NCBI RefSeq assembly: GCF_050268245.1
Contig: NZ_JBNNGK010000006.1
Span: 1 to 64,000 of the forward strand
Length of the DNA: 64,000 nucleotides
Reading direction: 5' to 3'
Origin: JBNNGK01 sp050268245
Lineage (GTDB): Bacteria > Pseudomonadota > Gammaproteobacteria > Enterobacterales > Enterobacteriaceae
The position numbers and the translations under genes were made by a program. The notes under the pieces are model-generated. The model did not search any database. It worked only from the letters and a program-made list of their open reading frames with translations, and was not told the DNA's origin. The stretch's first letter is position 1. The number at the start of each line of letters is the position of its first letter. Positions 25,285 to 34,409 of the stretch are shown here, one piece after another.

Positions 25285-27458
25285 GGCGCCTCCTGGTTCA
25301 ACGTGTAGCGCCCGCGAAGCCGCAAACGAATCGCCTCGGCCAGCGTGTTAAACACAAAGGTGAATACAAATAGCACTAATGCTGTGAGGAAAAGAACGCG
25401 GTAATGGCTGCTGCCAGAGACGGCTTCGGGCATTTCAATAGCAATGTTAGCCGCCAGCGCACGCAACCCTTGGAACAGGCTGCCGTCGATAATCGGCGTA
25501 TTGCCGGTCGCCATCAGCACAATCATGGTTTCCCCTACCGCGCGGCCAAAACCAATCATCAGCGCAGAAAAAATCCCGGCGCTGGCGGAGGGTAACACCA
25601 CACGCATCAGGGTCTGCCACGGGGTAGCGCCCAACGCCAGTGAGCCTTGGCTGAGCATCGACGGAACACTGAATAACGCATCTTCTGCCAACGAGAAAAT
25701 CACCGGCACCAGCGCGAACCCCATCGCGACACCCACCACCAGCGCATTACGTTGCTCATAATCCTCGCCCAACCAAAAGTGCAACGGCTCGCCAAACAGC
25801 GTGATCTCCAGCCAAGGACCAAGGGCAAATGCCAACCAAACGACCAGCATCACCAACGGCAGTAAGATCGCCAGCTCAATGCCCGAGGTCGGGCGACCTT
25901 TTCCCCATTTATGCCAGGCGGCACCGCACAATAGCACCGTCAACGCCAGCAAAAACGGCAGCGCTAAGACGGCCAACAGCTGTTGTTCTATTAGCGGTGC
26001 CAACCAAATACCTGCCACCAAACCAATGACCACCGTCGGCAATGCCCCCATCACTTCGATGGTCGGCTTTACCACGCGTCGCAACCTGGCCGACATAAAA
26101 TAAGCGGTATAAATCGCGCCAGCTAACGCCAGCGGAACGGCAAATAGCATCGCGTATCCGGCGGCCTTGAACGTGCCAAAAATCACCGGCATCAGGCTAA
26201 ACTTGGCCTGATAGCTATCTTCACCCGATGTCGATTGCCAGACAAATGCCGGTTGCGGATAGTTCTCATACCACACACGCTGCCACAGTGAACGCCAGGT
26301 CACATCAGGATAAGCATTGTTGAGCGCATAACGTTGCCAACCCTGCGACGTTTCAATCAGCAAGCCATCACCGCGTGGCGCAAATGCAGCCAATTGCCCC
26401 CCCTGTGATAATGGTGCACGCAGCAACGGCGTAGACTGAAGCGAGGAAAACAACGCGAACCCCCCTCCTGGTTGCAGAGTGGCAAAAACGCGGCGATACG
26501 CTTCAGCCACCAATACGCTGGGCGCTGCGCTGTCCGATTGGAAATGCTGTACCGGCGTTAACTGCCATCGCCGATCTTTTTCAACGTCAAACCATTCACG
26601 CATTTCGCCCTCAGCGTCTTGAATTATCAATGCGCTGCCGCCGGGAAGTGCCGTCATACGATAAGGCGGTTTCTCCCCGAGCTTCCGCGTTTCGCGCAGT
26701 GTTAAGCGCACGTCATCAATGCGATAACGCGCCAATTGATTACCACTCAATATATAAAGCTGGCGGCCATCCGGGGTGATAATAAGTTGCTGTGGCACCG
26801 CGTTTAGCGGGCTTTCACTCACCGCGGGCATACCCTTGCCGCCGAAATGGCCAAACAACAAGCGGTTGTCGTTGCTCACCGCCGCCAGCAAAAATTCACC
26901 CACGTTGCGCCCGGGGGCTAATGCCAACAGCATCAGTGGTTTTCCGCGTCGATCTAATGCCAAGGGTTGTGCCCCCAGCGGCAGCGACCACTGCGGTAAA
27001 CCTTGTTGCGTAGCGGCAAACTCAGCCTGCGCGACAATAAACCGCCCGTCTGCCTGCGCCAACGCAAAGACATCACGCGCACCCACCGCCTGAGCCAGCA
27101 ACACCGGGTGCGCCAGCAAACGTTGTTGTACCATCGGGGACTTGGTCGGTTGCCCTCCTGACGCTGCCAATGAATAAAATTGGCCATCCCCTTGGCTATC
27201 AATGCGATAACCGATGCGCTGTTGCACATCCATGCCCAATGCCAACGCTGGCGCGGTACGGGTTATCGGCACCGGCTGCGCCGTACCGATCGACGCCGAT
27301 TTGAACAGCGGCAGGACGGCAAAGAGCAAATAAACAAAAATCAGCATCAAGGTCATCAGCACCAGCAGACCGCTGACCGTGACCGCTGCCTGTATGCCAC
27401 GATCGACGCGCGTGCGCAGGCGATCGCGGGGATGTTGATTTGCCGTAGTCTGTACCAT
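25281..27458 (-). CDS. pstC: Large phosphate ABC transporter permease PstC
   Basis: Partner permease of the large PstA. The 725-residue protein (usual PstC about 320) begins with one transmembrane helix (about 28-50). It then has about 370 residues rich in short beta-strands, with repeats such as PDGRQLYILSGNQLARYRID that resemble a beta-propeller and are probably periplasmic. The permease domain (from about 430) includes the EAA-like loop SVPSMLSQGSLALGATPWQT. It is first in the operon and divergent from ppk. A Pho box candidate lies about 70 bases upstream, so induction by phosphate starvation through PhoB is likely. Confidence 0.9.
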   Translation of the reverse strand: MVQTTANQHPRDRLRTRVDRGIQAAVTVSGLLVLMTLMLIFVYLLFAVLPLFKSASIGTAQPVPITRTAPALALGMDVQQRIGYRIDSQGDGQFYSLAASGGQPTKSPMVQQRLLAHPVLLAQAVGARDVFALAQADGRFIVAQAEFAATQQGLPQWSLPLGAQPLALDRRGKPLMLLALAPGRNVGEFLLAAVSNDNRLLFGHFGGKGMPAVSESPLNAVPQQLIITPDGRQLYILSGNQLARYRIDDVRLTLRETRKLGEKPPYRMTALPGGSALIIQDAEGEMREWFDVEKDRRWQLTPVQHFQSDSAAPSVLVAEAYRRVFATLQPGGGFALFSSLQSTPLLRAPLSQGGQLAAFAPRGDGLLIETSQGWQRYALNNAYPDVTWRSLWQRVWYENYPQPAFVWQSTSGEDSYQAKFSLMPVIFGTFKAAGYAMLFAVPLALAGAIYTAYFMSARLRRVVKPTIEVMGALPTVVIGLVAGIWLAPLIEQQLLAVLALPFLLALTVLLCGAAWHKWGKGRPTSGIELAILLPLVMLVVWLAFALGPWLEITLFGEPLHFWLGEDYEQRNALVVGVAMGFALVPVIFSLAEDALFSVPSMLSQGSLALGATPWQTLMRVVLPSASAGIFSALMIGFGRAVGETMIVLMATGNTPIIDGSLFQGLRALAANIAIEMPEAVSGSSHYRVLFLTALVLFVFTFVFNTLAEAIRLRLRGRYTLNQEAP

Positions 27459-27525
27459 GTGTCTCGCTGTCGTTTTACTGGACGGGCTTACGCCAAAAGA
27501 TAACCGCGCATTTTATGTCAGATAC

Positions 27526-27543
27526 GTGACGTTTGCATGACAA
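27526..27543 (-). promoter_or_regulatory. Candidate Pho box upstream of pstCAB
   Basis: On the minus strand TTGTCATGCAAACGTCAC consists of two seven-base half-sites (TTGTCAT and ACGTCAC) with the four-base spacer and 11-base period of PhoB sites. It lies about 70 bases before the pstC start. A weaker CTGTCAATC at 27582 could serve ppk on the other strand. Confidence 0.6.
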
Positions 27544-27642
27544 AGTTGCCGCCGTCTGCGTGGGTAATCTAATGGACATTACTGTCAATCTCTCGCAATA
27601 ATGTTGTAGGACATTAGAGCGGCATCTGGGCGCTGCATATCT

Positions 27643-27772
27643 ATCCAAGACAATTCGCGTTGCAGGAAGGCGGCAAGGAAGTGAATTCCGATGAGCTTAC
27701 ACGGGTAAGTGGTTCGGGTGAACGAGTGCAGCCAACACACAGGCAACGTGAACTATGACAGGTATAGGTGCC
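27643..27772 (+). repeat. ERIC element upstream of ppk
   Basis: A roughly 130-base palindromic element whose core matches the ERIC/IRU consensus: GTTGCAGGAAGGCGGCAAGG, then GTGAATTCCGATGAGCTTAC, GGGTAAGTGGTTCGGGTGAA, CGAGTGCAGCCAAC and an end near GACAGGTATA. The central GAGCTTAC/GTAAG arms form a hairpin. It lies within the pstC-ppk regulatory region, between the Pho box and the ppk start, so it may be transcribed as part of the ppk leader. Confidence 0.85.
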
Positions 27773-27811
27773 GTTATCTAAAACTCTCCCAATGATTGAA
27801 CTGGAGTGGCA

Positions 27812-29875
27812 ATGGGTCAGGAAAAGCTCTACATCGAAAAAGAACTAAGCTGGTTATCCTTTAATGAACGTGTGTTGCAGGAAGCCGCAGATAAGAGCAA
27901 TCCCCTGATTGAACGTATGCGGTTTCTGGGGATTTACTCCAATAATCTTGATGAGTTTTATAAAGTCCGCTTTGCCGACTTAAAGCGCCGCATCCTGATC
28001 AGTGAAGAACAGGGGTCGGGGGGCACGTCACGCCATCTGCTGAAAAAAATTCAGGCGAAGGTGTTAAAAACCGATCAGGAATTTGACAGCCTGTACAATG
28101 AATTACTGCTGGAAATGGCGCGTAATCAAATCTTCTTGATCAACGAACGTCAGGTTTCTGAAAACCAACAAATCTGGCTGCGGCAATATTTCAAACAACA
28201 CCTTCGTCAGCACATCACGCCGATTCTCATTAACCACGACACCAATCTGGTGCAGTTCCTGAAAGATGACTACACCTATCTGGCGGTGGAGATTATTCGC
28301 GGGGCGCGCATTGATTATGCGCTGTTGGAGATCCCTTCCGATAAGGTTCCACGCTTCGTCAACCTACCGCCGGAAGCGCCTAGACGTCGTAAACCGATGA
28401 TCTTGCTGGATAACATTATTCGCTACTGTCTGGATGACATCTTCAAGGGTTTCTTCGATTACGACACGCTAAATGCCTACTCGATGAAAATGACCCGCGA
28501 TGCCGAGTACGATTTAGTGACAGAAATGGAATCCAGCCTGTTGGAGCTGATGTCCTCCAGCCTGAAACAGCGTTTGACGGCCGAGCCAGTTCGCTTTGTC
28601 TATCAACGTGATATGCCAAACGAAATGGTTGAACTGCTGCGCGGAAAGCTTGGCATTTCCAACTATGATTCGGTCATTGCCGGCGGGCGTTATCACAATT
28701 TTAAAGATTTCATCAGCTTTCCGAACGTTGGCAAAGCCAATCTGGTCAACCGTCCACTGCCGCGGCTGCGCCATATCTGGTTCGATAATTTCCGTAACGG
28801 CTTTGATGCCATTCGGGAAAAAGACGTGCTGCTGTATTACCCGTATCACACTTTTGAACACGTCTTGGAGCTACTGCGACAGGCATCGTTCGATCCCAGC
28901 GTACTGGCGATCAAAATCAATATTTACCGCGTCGCAAAAGATTCGCGCATTATCGAATCGATGATTCATGCCGCGCACAACGGCAAGAAAGTGACGGTAG
29001 TGGTGGAGTTGCAGGCTCGTTTCGATGAAGAAGCCAACATTCATTGGGCTAAACGGCTGACGGAAGCCGGCGTTCACGTTATTTTCTCTGCTCCAGGGTT
29101 GAAGATTCACGCCAAATTGTTCCTGATTTCACGCCGAGAAGGCGATGCCATTGTGCGCTATGCGCATATCGGCACCGGTAACTTCAACGAAAAAACCGCG
29201 CGTATTTACACCGATTATTCGCTATTGACGGCGGATGCGCGCATCACTAACGAAGTACGTCGGGTATTCAACTTTATCGAAAACCCCTATCGTCCCGTCA
29301 GCTTTGACAACCTCATGGTGTCGCCGCAGAACTCGCGCCGCATGCTGTATGAGCTTATCGAAAACGAAATTGCTAACGCCAAGGCAGGCCATCCCGCGGG
29401 AATTATGTTGAAAATAAACAACCTGGTGGATAAAGGCTTGGTGGACCGGTTATATACCGCCTCTGGTGCCGGTGTAAAAATCCGCCTGATGGTGCGAGGA
29501 ATGTGTTCTTTGATTCCCAATCTGCCCGGAATCAGTGACAATATTCAGGCCATCAGTATCGTCGATCGTTATTTAGAGCACGATCGTGTTTACGTTTTCG
29601 AGAATAAAGGTGACAAAAAGGTCTATCTGTCGTCTGCTGACTGGATGACCCGCAATATAGATTACCGTATCGAAGTGGCGGTTTCGCTGCTGGATCCGGC
29701 ACTAAAACAGCGAGTTCTGGATATTCTGGAAATCCTGTTTAGCGACACGGTCAAAGCCCGTTACCTCAATAAAGAACTGAGTAACCAGTACGTACCGCGC
29801 GGTAACCGCCGTAAAGTACGATCGCAGGTTGCAATTTACGAGTATTTAAAAGCTCTGGAACAACCAGGACACTAG
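27812..29875 (+). CDS. ppk: Polyphosphate kinase
   Basis: Makes inorganic polyphosphate from the gamma-phosphate of ATP (PPK1 family). The protein starts MGQEKLYIEKELSWLSFNER as in E. coli; CTGGAG lies six bases before this ATG. The two catalytic phospholipase-D-like modules are intact, with the autophosphorylated histidine in GLKIHAKLFLI (about 433) and the second in YLEHDRVYVF (about 590). Length is 687 residues. It lies ten bases upstream of ppx, with which it forms the classic ppk-ppx operon, and is divergent from pstCAB, linking phosphate import and storage. Confidence 0.97.
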   Translation: MGQEKLYIEKELSWLSFNERVLQEAADKSNPLIERMRFLGIYSNNLDEFYKVRFADLKRRILISEEQGSGGTSRHLLKKIQAKVLKTDQEFDSLYNELLLEMARNQIFLINERQVSENQQIWLRQYFKQHLRQHITPILINHDTNLVQFLKDDYTYLAVEIIRGARIDYALLEIPSDKVPRFVNLPPEAPRRRKPMILLDNIIRYCLDDIFKGFFDYDTLNAYSMKMTRDAEYDLVTEMESSLLELMSSSLKQRLTAEPVRFVYQRDMPNEMVELLRGKLGISNYDSVIAGGRYHNFKDFISFPNVGKANLVNRPLPRLRHIWFDNFRNGFDAIREKDVLLYYPYHTFEHVLELLRQASFDPSVLAIKINIYRVAKDSRIIESMIHAAHNGKKVTVVVELQARFDEEANIHWAKRLTEAGVHVIFSAPGLKIHAKLFLISRREGDAIVRYAHIGTGNFNEKTARIYTDYSLLTADARITNEVRRVFNFIENPYRPVSFDNLMVSPQNSRRMLYELIENEIANAKAGHPAGIMLKINNLVDKGLVDRLYTASGAGVKIRLMVRGMCSLIPNLPGISDNIQAISIVDRYLEHDRVYVFENKGDKKVYLSSADWMTRNIDYRIEVAVSLLDPALKQRVLDILEILFSDTVKARYLNKELSNQYVPRGNRRKVRSQVAIYEYLKALEQPGH

Positions 29876-29885
29876 GCCCGTTACT

Positions 29886-31439
29886 ATGCCGCTAAAAAGC
29901 ACCGCGACTCATAAACCTCAGGAAATCGCCGCCATCGACCTGGGATCGAACAGTTTTCATATGGTCATCGCCCGCGTCGTTAACGGCGCGCTACAGGTGT
30001 TAGGCCGTTTGAAACAACGCGTTCATCTCGCCGATGGATTGGATGCCAATAACGTACTCAGTGAAAAAGCTATTGAACGTGGTCTGGCTTGCCTGGCGCT
30101 TTTTGCCGAGCGGCTACAGGGCTTTCCGGCCGATAACGTCACCATCGTCGGCACTCATACCCTACGCCAGGCGGTCAATGCCGAGGCGTTTCTCAAGCGT
30201 GCCGCCAAAGTCATTCCCTATCCGATTGAGATTATTTCTGGGCAGGAAGAAGCACGTCTGATCTTTATGGGCGTCGAACATACGCAGCCTGAGAAAGGCC
30301 GTAAGCTGGTGATTGATATCGGCGGCGGTTCAACCGAACTGGTGATCGGCGAGGATTTTGAACCGTTGCTGGCAGAAAGCCGCCGCATGGGCTGCGTCAG
30401 CTTCGCCCAGCTGTTTTTCCCGGCGGGTGAAATCAGTAAAAACAATTTCAAACGCGCACGTTTAGCCGCCGCGCAAAAGTTGGAGACGCTGGCTTGGCAA
30501 TACCGTATTCAAGGTTGGCAGTATGCGCTCGGCGCGTCCGGCACCATTAAAGCCGCGTATGAAGTGCTGGTGGCAATGGGTGAAAAAGACGGGTTGATCA
30601 CGCCTGCCCGGCTAGAGATGCTGGTTGAAAACGTACTGCAATTTAAGAACTTCAATGCGCTCAGCCTGCCGGGGCTATCCGAGGATCGCCAATCGGTATT
30701 CGTACCGGGGCTGGCCATTCTGTGCGGTGTCTTTGACGCGTTGGCGATCCGCGATTTACGCCTGTCTGACGGCGCGCTGCGTGAAGGCGTACTCTATGAG
30801 ATGGAAGGCCGTTTCCGCCATCAAGATATTCGCAGCCGCACCGCGAAAAGCCTGGCCGATCATTACAATATCGATCGTGAACAGGCCAAGCGGGTGCTGG
30901 AAACCACCGAATTACTGTATGCCCAATGGATGGCAAAAAATACCAAGTTGGTGAACCCACAACTGGAAGCCTTGTTGAAATGGGCGGCCATGCTGCATGA
31001 AGTCGGCCTCAGCATCAATCACAGCGGCCTGCATCGTCACTCGGCCTATATCCTGCAAAACAGTAATCTGCCGGGCTTTAATCAGGAACAGCAACTGTTG
31101 CTGGCCGCGCTGGTGCGTTTCCATCGCAAGGCGATCAAACTCGATGAGTTACCGCGCCTTAATCTCTTCAAAAAGAAACATTATCTGCCGTTGATTCAGC
31201 TACTGCGCTTAAGCACGTTGCTCAATAACCAACGCCAGTCAACCACAACGCCGGAGACGCTCCGTTTACTCACCGATGACAACCATTGGACGCTGCGCTT
31301 CCCTGCCGGGTATCTGGCGCAGAATAATCTGGTGCAATTGGATTTCGAACGTGAACAGGCTTATTGGAGTGACGTTGTCGGTTGGAAGCTGATGATTGAA
31401 GAAGAAAGCGCCAACGCCGACGAACAATCCCCCGCCTAA
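29886..31439 (+). CDS. ppx: Exopolyphosphatase
   Basis: Degrades polyphosphate processively, releasing orthophosphate; the family also acts on pppGpp. The ASKHA-fold N-terminal half shows AAIDLGSNSFHMVIARV (phosphate-1 motif) and VIDIGGGSTELVIGE (phosphate-2), and the C-terminal half is HD-like with MLHEVGLSINHSGLHRHS. Its 517 residues compare with 513 in E. coli. The ribosome site is weak, so translation may be coupled to ppk. The gene ends at a bidirectional terminator. Confidence 0.97.
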   Translation: MPLKSTATHKPQEIAAIDLGSNSFHMVIARVVNGALQVLGRLKQRVHLADGLDANNVLSEKAIERGLACLALFAERLQGFPADNVTIVGTHTLRQAVNAEAFLKRAAKVIPYPIEIISGQEEARLIFMGVEHTQPEKGRKLVIDIGGGSTELVIGEDFEPLLAESRRMGCVSFAQLFFPAGEISKNNFKRARLAAAQKLETLAWQYRIQGWQYALGASGTIKAAYEVLVAMGEKDGLITPARLEMLVENVLQFKNFNALSLPGLSEDRQSVFVPGLAILCGVFDALAIRDLRLSDGALREGVLYEMEGRFRHQDIRSRTAKSLADHYNIDREQAKRVLETTELLYAQWMAKNTKLVNPQLEALLKWAAMLHEVGLSINHSGLHRHSAYILQNSNLPGFNQEQQLLLAALVRFHRKAIKLDELPRLNLFKKKHYLPLIQLLRLSTLLNNQRQSTTTPETLRLLTDDNHWTLRFPAGYLAQNNLVQLDFEREQAYWSDVVGWKLMIEEESANADEQSPA

Positions 31440-31457
31440 CCTCGGCATAACGCACAT

Positions 31458-31489
31458 TTGCCCTCGGCTAATCACGAGGGCAATGTTTT
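31458..31489. terminator. Bidirectional terminator between ppx and yfgF
   Basis: TTGCCCTCG pairs with CGAGGGCAA around an eight-base loop, followed by TGTTTTA on the plus strand. It lies between the convergent stops of ppx and yfgF. Confidence 0.85.
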
Positions 31490-33725
31490 ACTCGGTTCCC
31501 TCATCGCGCAGCACTACCGGCAACAACGACGCCAACGGCTGCGGTTGGCCAATAAAGTAGCCCTGCATGTAGTCCACGCCCAGTGCCCGCAGCGCATCCC
31601 GCTGTTGCTCGGTTTCAACGTATTCAGCCACAATGGTTAACCGCTTCATGATGGCGACTTTGCAGATCGAGGCAATAATTTGCTGGTCGATCGGGTTGGC
31701 CAACATACCACGCACAAAACTGCCGTCGATTTTCAGCGTATCCACCTCAAGCACCCGCAACCGATCATAACTGGCATAACCGGTGCCGAAGTCGTCTATC
31801 GCAATGCGACAGCCTATCTTGCGCAGTTCACGTAGGGTAATCGTGGCATAATCCACATCCTGCATCAGGTGTGATTCCGTCACTTCAAACACGAGCTGGT
31901 AAGGTTCTATCTGATAGTGCTTCAATACATCACAGACGTCACGGCTCAGCGTCGGCCGACACAGCGATGATGGTGACAGGTTAATGGCAAAGCGTATGCT
32001 GGGTAAGCTTTCGCGATGTAACGCCATAAACTCCAAAGCATTACGCAGTACCCATAAATCAAGCTGATAAGCCAGCCCGAACTCATGCACCACCGGTAAG
32101 AATTCATCCGGCGGCACCACATTGCCGTCATCATCCAACAGACGTAACAGCACTTCGTAATAGCAATCGCCACGCACACCGCTGATTGGCTGCGCCATCA
32201 GCACAAAGCTATCATTATCCAGTGAGCGTTGTACCCAGTGCAGCAAAGATACTTTGCGCTTGATTTCATTTTGCACCTCATGCTGATCATTCTGTACGCT
32301 TTCCGGCTCGCCGCTGGTTAATGAAATTTCAGCCAGCGAACTCAGCTCCCCCAGCAGCAGGTGCAAATGCTCAACTTCTCGGGAAATACCGCAATAACTG
32401 ATGCCCAACGGCGGATGAATCGGCAAACCGTTCCATACCAACCTGAAATTCTCTAATGAGCTATGCACCATCGCGACTTTATCTGCCGCATCATAGCCAT
32501 TGAGACGCAAGACCAAATCGTAACCGGGTAACTGATATACCCCTTCGTCAACATCCAACACTTTATGCAACGCCACCGCCAACTGCTGTTTAAAGCGAAT
32601 GCGTAGTTGCATACCATAGTTTCGGCTGAGCAAATCCAATTCAGAGATACGTAAAAAACACAGCGTGGAACGCGGCGCTTTACTAAGATCCCGTTTTAAC
32701 GCGCGCAGATTCGGCAAACCAATCACCGGATCGTTTAACGAAGCTAATTTAACTTTTTCAAACATCCCACGCTGGCGCGTATTGATCATCGACAACAAGA
32801 AAATACTTAAGGTGAATACCAGCATCATCGAGGAAATAAATGCCAGATTATGTAGCAGATTATCCGGTTGCACGTAACTACGATAATTGGTGAACAGCAC
32901 CAGCATCGACACTGACCAAGCAATGCAATTTAACTGATAGCCAAAACGCATTGCCCCATACAGCATCACCGGCAGTAGCAAAGTCAGGCTGTAGTCCGTC
33001 AATAATAAATTATTGGTATGCTCTACGCGATAACACAACGCAAACACCATGCCGATCAAGACTAACAGCCACAGTTGCAGCTCACTCTTCGTGACATCAG
33101 GCGCAACTCCACTACGAAACCGCCGCCATAACGTTAACGCAAACTGCGGTTTATTGAGTACGCGTAAGACGTAATAAAATAGCTGCATTGAAGACATGCA
33201 ACCAATCACCACCGCCTGCAAATTTACTAACGTATGCATGAAATTGGCATCACCCGACACCATGCCCATTTCGTCAGGGAGTAAGCCCAGGCCAATCACT
33301 AATTGCAGACTGAGAATAAAGAACAACGGCGGCATCACCACCAGCCAAATCAACTGTGGCCGGCTCAGTTCAATAATGCCAAAACCGCCACACCATCGGC
33401 GCTGAGTTTGGCAGCGATACCCCACCCAACTGACACCTAAACAAAACAGATAAATCAGCGTCATGACCACGCCAATCTCCGGCCCTAACCGGCTGGCATA
33501 ACGAATCATAATCGCGATAGCAATACCCGGCAATGCCAGCCAGTCATAGACCATCAGCAATGAAATACACACCGCCAAGGGCAGGTAAATCAGGTAGACC
33601 TTGCCTTCAGGCAACATAATGCGCGGTGATAGCCACCCGGCAACCGGTAGCAGCAGCAGGCTCCAGATAATAGGCTGCCCCCACCAACGGTCGCGTAAAT
33701 AATTCCAGAGTTTCAATATACCCAT
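31488..33725 (-). CDS. yfgF: Cyclic-di-GMP phosphodiesterase YfgF
   Basis: Inner-membrane enzyme that hydrolyses cyclic di-GMP; in E. coli it affects surface properties and oxygen responses. The first 310 residues are a MASE1-like sensor region with about eight hydrophobic helices. A GGDEF domain follows in which the signature is degenerate (LPGYDL), so no cyclase activity is expected. The EAL domain (from about 490) has YEVLLRLL, FAINLSPSSL, VFEVTESHL, IAIDDFGTGYASYDRL, LKIDGSFV and AEYVETEQQ, so the catalytic acidic residues are present. It has 745 residues, as against 747 in E. coli. Confidence 0.93.
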   Translation of the reverse strand: MGILKLWNYLRDRWWGQPIIWSLLLLPVAGWLSPRIMLPEGKVYLIYLPLAVCISLLMVYDWLALPGIAIAIMIRYASRLGPEIGVVMTLIYLFCLGVSWVGYRCQTQRRWCGGFGIIELSRPQLIWLVVMPPLFFILSLQLVIGLGLLPDEMGMVSGDANFMHTLVNLQAVVIGCMSSMQLFYYVLRVLNKPQFALTLWRRFRSGVAPDVTKSELQLWLLVLIGMVFALCYRVEHTNNLLLTDYSLTLLLPVMLYGAMRFGYQLNCIAWSVSMLVLFTNYRSYVQPDNLLHNLAFISSMMLVFTLSIFLLSMINTRQRGMFEKVKLASLNDPVIGLPNLRALKRDLSKAPRSTLCFLRISELDLLSRNYGMQLRIRFKQQLAVALHKVLDVDEGVYQLPGYDLVLRLNGYDAADKVAMVHSSLENFRLVWNGLPIHPPLGISYCGISREVEHLHLLLGELSSLAEISLTSGEPESVQNDQHEVQNEIKRKVSLLHWVQRSLDNDSFVLMAQPISGVRGDCYYEVLLRLLDDDGNVVPPDEFLPVVHEFGLAYQLDLWVLRNALEFMALHRESLPSIRFAINLSPSSLCRPTLSRDVCDVLKHYQIEPYQLVFEVTESHLMQDVDYATITLRELRKIGCRIAIDDFGTGYASYDRLRVLEVDTLKIDGSFVRGMLANPIDQQIIASICKVAIMKRLTIVAEYVETEQQRDALRALGVDYMQGYFIGQPQPLASLLPVVLRDEGTE

Positions 33726-34148
33726 GAAGATAATGTGTCCGCTGAGGCGTAATTCAGTTCGTCGCTCAAGCGCATTAGCGCAGAAAAGGCAGGGATCTTA
33801 TCCACACCCAAGGCCATTCAGGGAACAAGCTGAGAAAGACGTTTCAGCTTTTCAACATAAGAATGGCTGTAGATTTTATTCTCTGCGACAGCTTAAGATT
33901 TGACCATGATCAATTTTTAGATCAAAGACTGATAAAAACGAGTAAAACAGTTTATTGTATTAAGATTACCGGTAAATACTCAATACAAAATCCAACAAAT
34001 TCTAAACAATGACTCAATCACCTAAAACCAAGTCTGGAAATAAATAGACAAACTTTAACACTCTTGACTAAAATCGCGTTAAGAATCAGAAAGCAGATTC
34101 ACCTTGGAAAATTCTCAATTTAAGTAAACTGATAAGCTCGAGTGATAT
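33726..34148. other. Divergent yfgF-yfgG intergenic region
   Basis: 423 A+T-rich bases. It must hold the yfgF promoter and probably that of yfgG. A small inverted repeat AAGCTGA/TCAGCTT lies at about 33827-33850, followed by TTTC. I see no RNA gene or repeat family that I can name. Confidence 0.35.
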
Positions 34149-34301
34149 ATGCGAAAAAGAACTACGGGGAAAATGACCAAAATTATTTTGTTTATCAGTT
34201 TTATCATTTTAATTGGCCGCTTACTGTATGCTGCCGTCGTTGCAGTGCCGCATCATCAAGAAAAAAAAGTTTCCTCACAACACAATAATCAACCGTTGTA
34301 A
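34149..34301 (+). CDS. yfgG: Small membrane protein YfgG (DUF2633-like)
   Basis: A 50-residue protein that begins MRKRTTGKMTKIILFISFII and continues as one hydrophobic helix, then a hydrophilic tail beginning HHQEKK. It corresponds to E. coli YfgG in sequence pattern (MRKR, MTRI/MTKI, helix, GR, HHQ) and position next to yfgF. In E. coli it is linked to metal stress; the mechanism is not known. The ribosome site is weak (CGAG eight bases upstream). It was recognised by homology and position rather than length. Confidence 0.78.
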   Translation: MRKRTTGKMTKIILFISFIILIGRLLYAAVVAVPHHQEKKVSSQHNNQPL

Positions 34302-34409
34302 CATTCACCTGCCGTTGATGCTTCACAAAAATGACGCCCACTGCCGCTATACTCTATCTTGTTAAAATTATCATTCGGGATCTGTGCGAGCTCAGCGTTA
34401 AGGAATTTC

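Noticed and set aside
33823..33852. AAGCTGA/TCAGCTT hairpin as a terminator or small RNA end
   Set aside because: It lies in a divergent promoter region with no gene pointing into it, the stem is short and no matching promoter could be seen.
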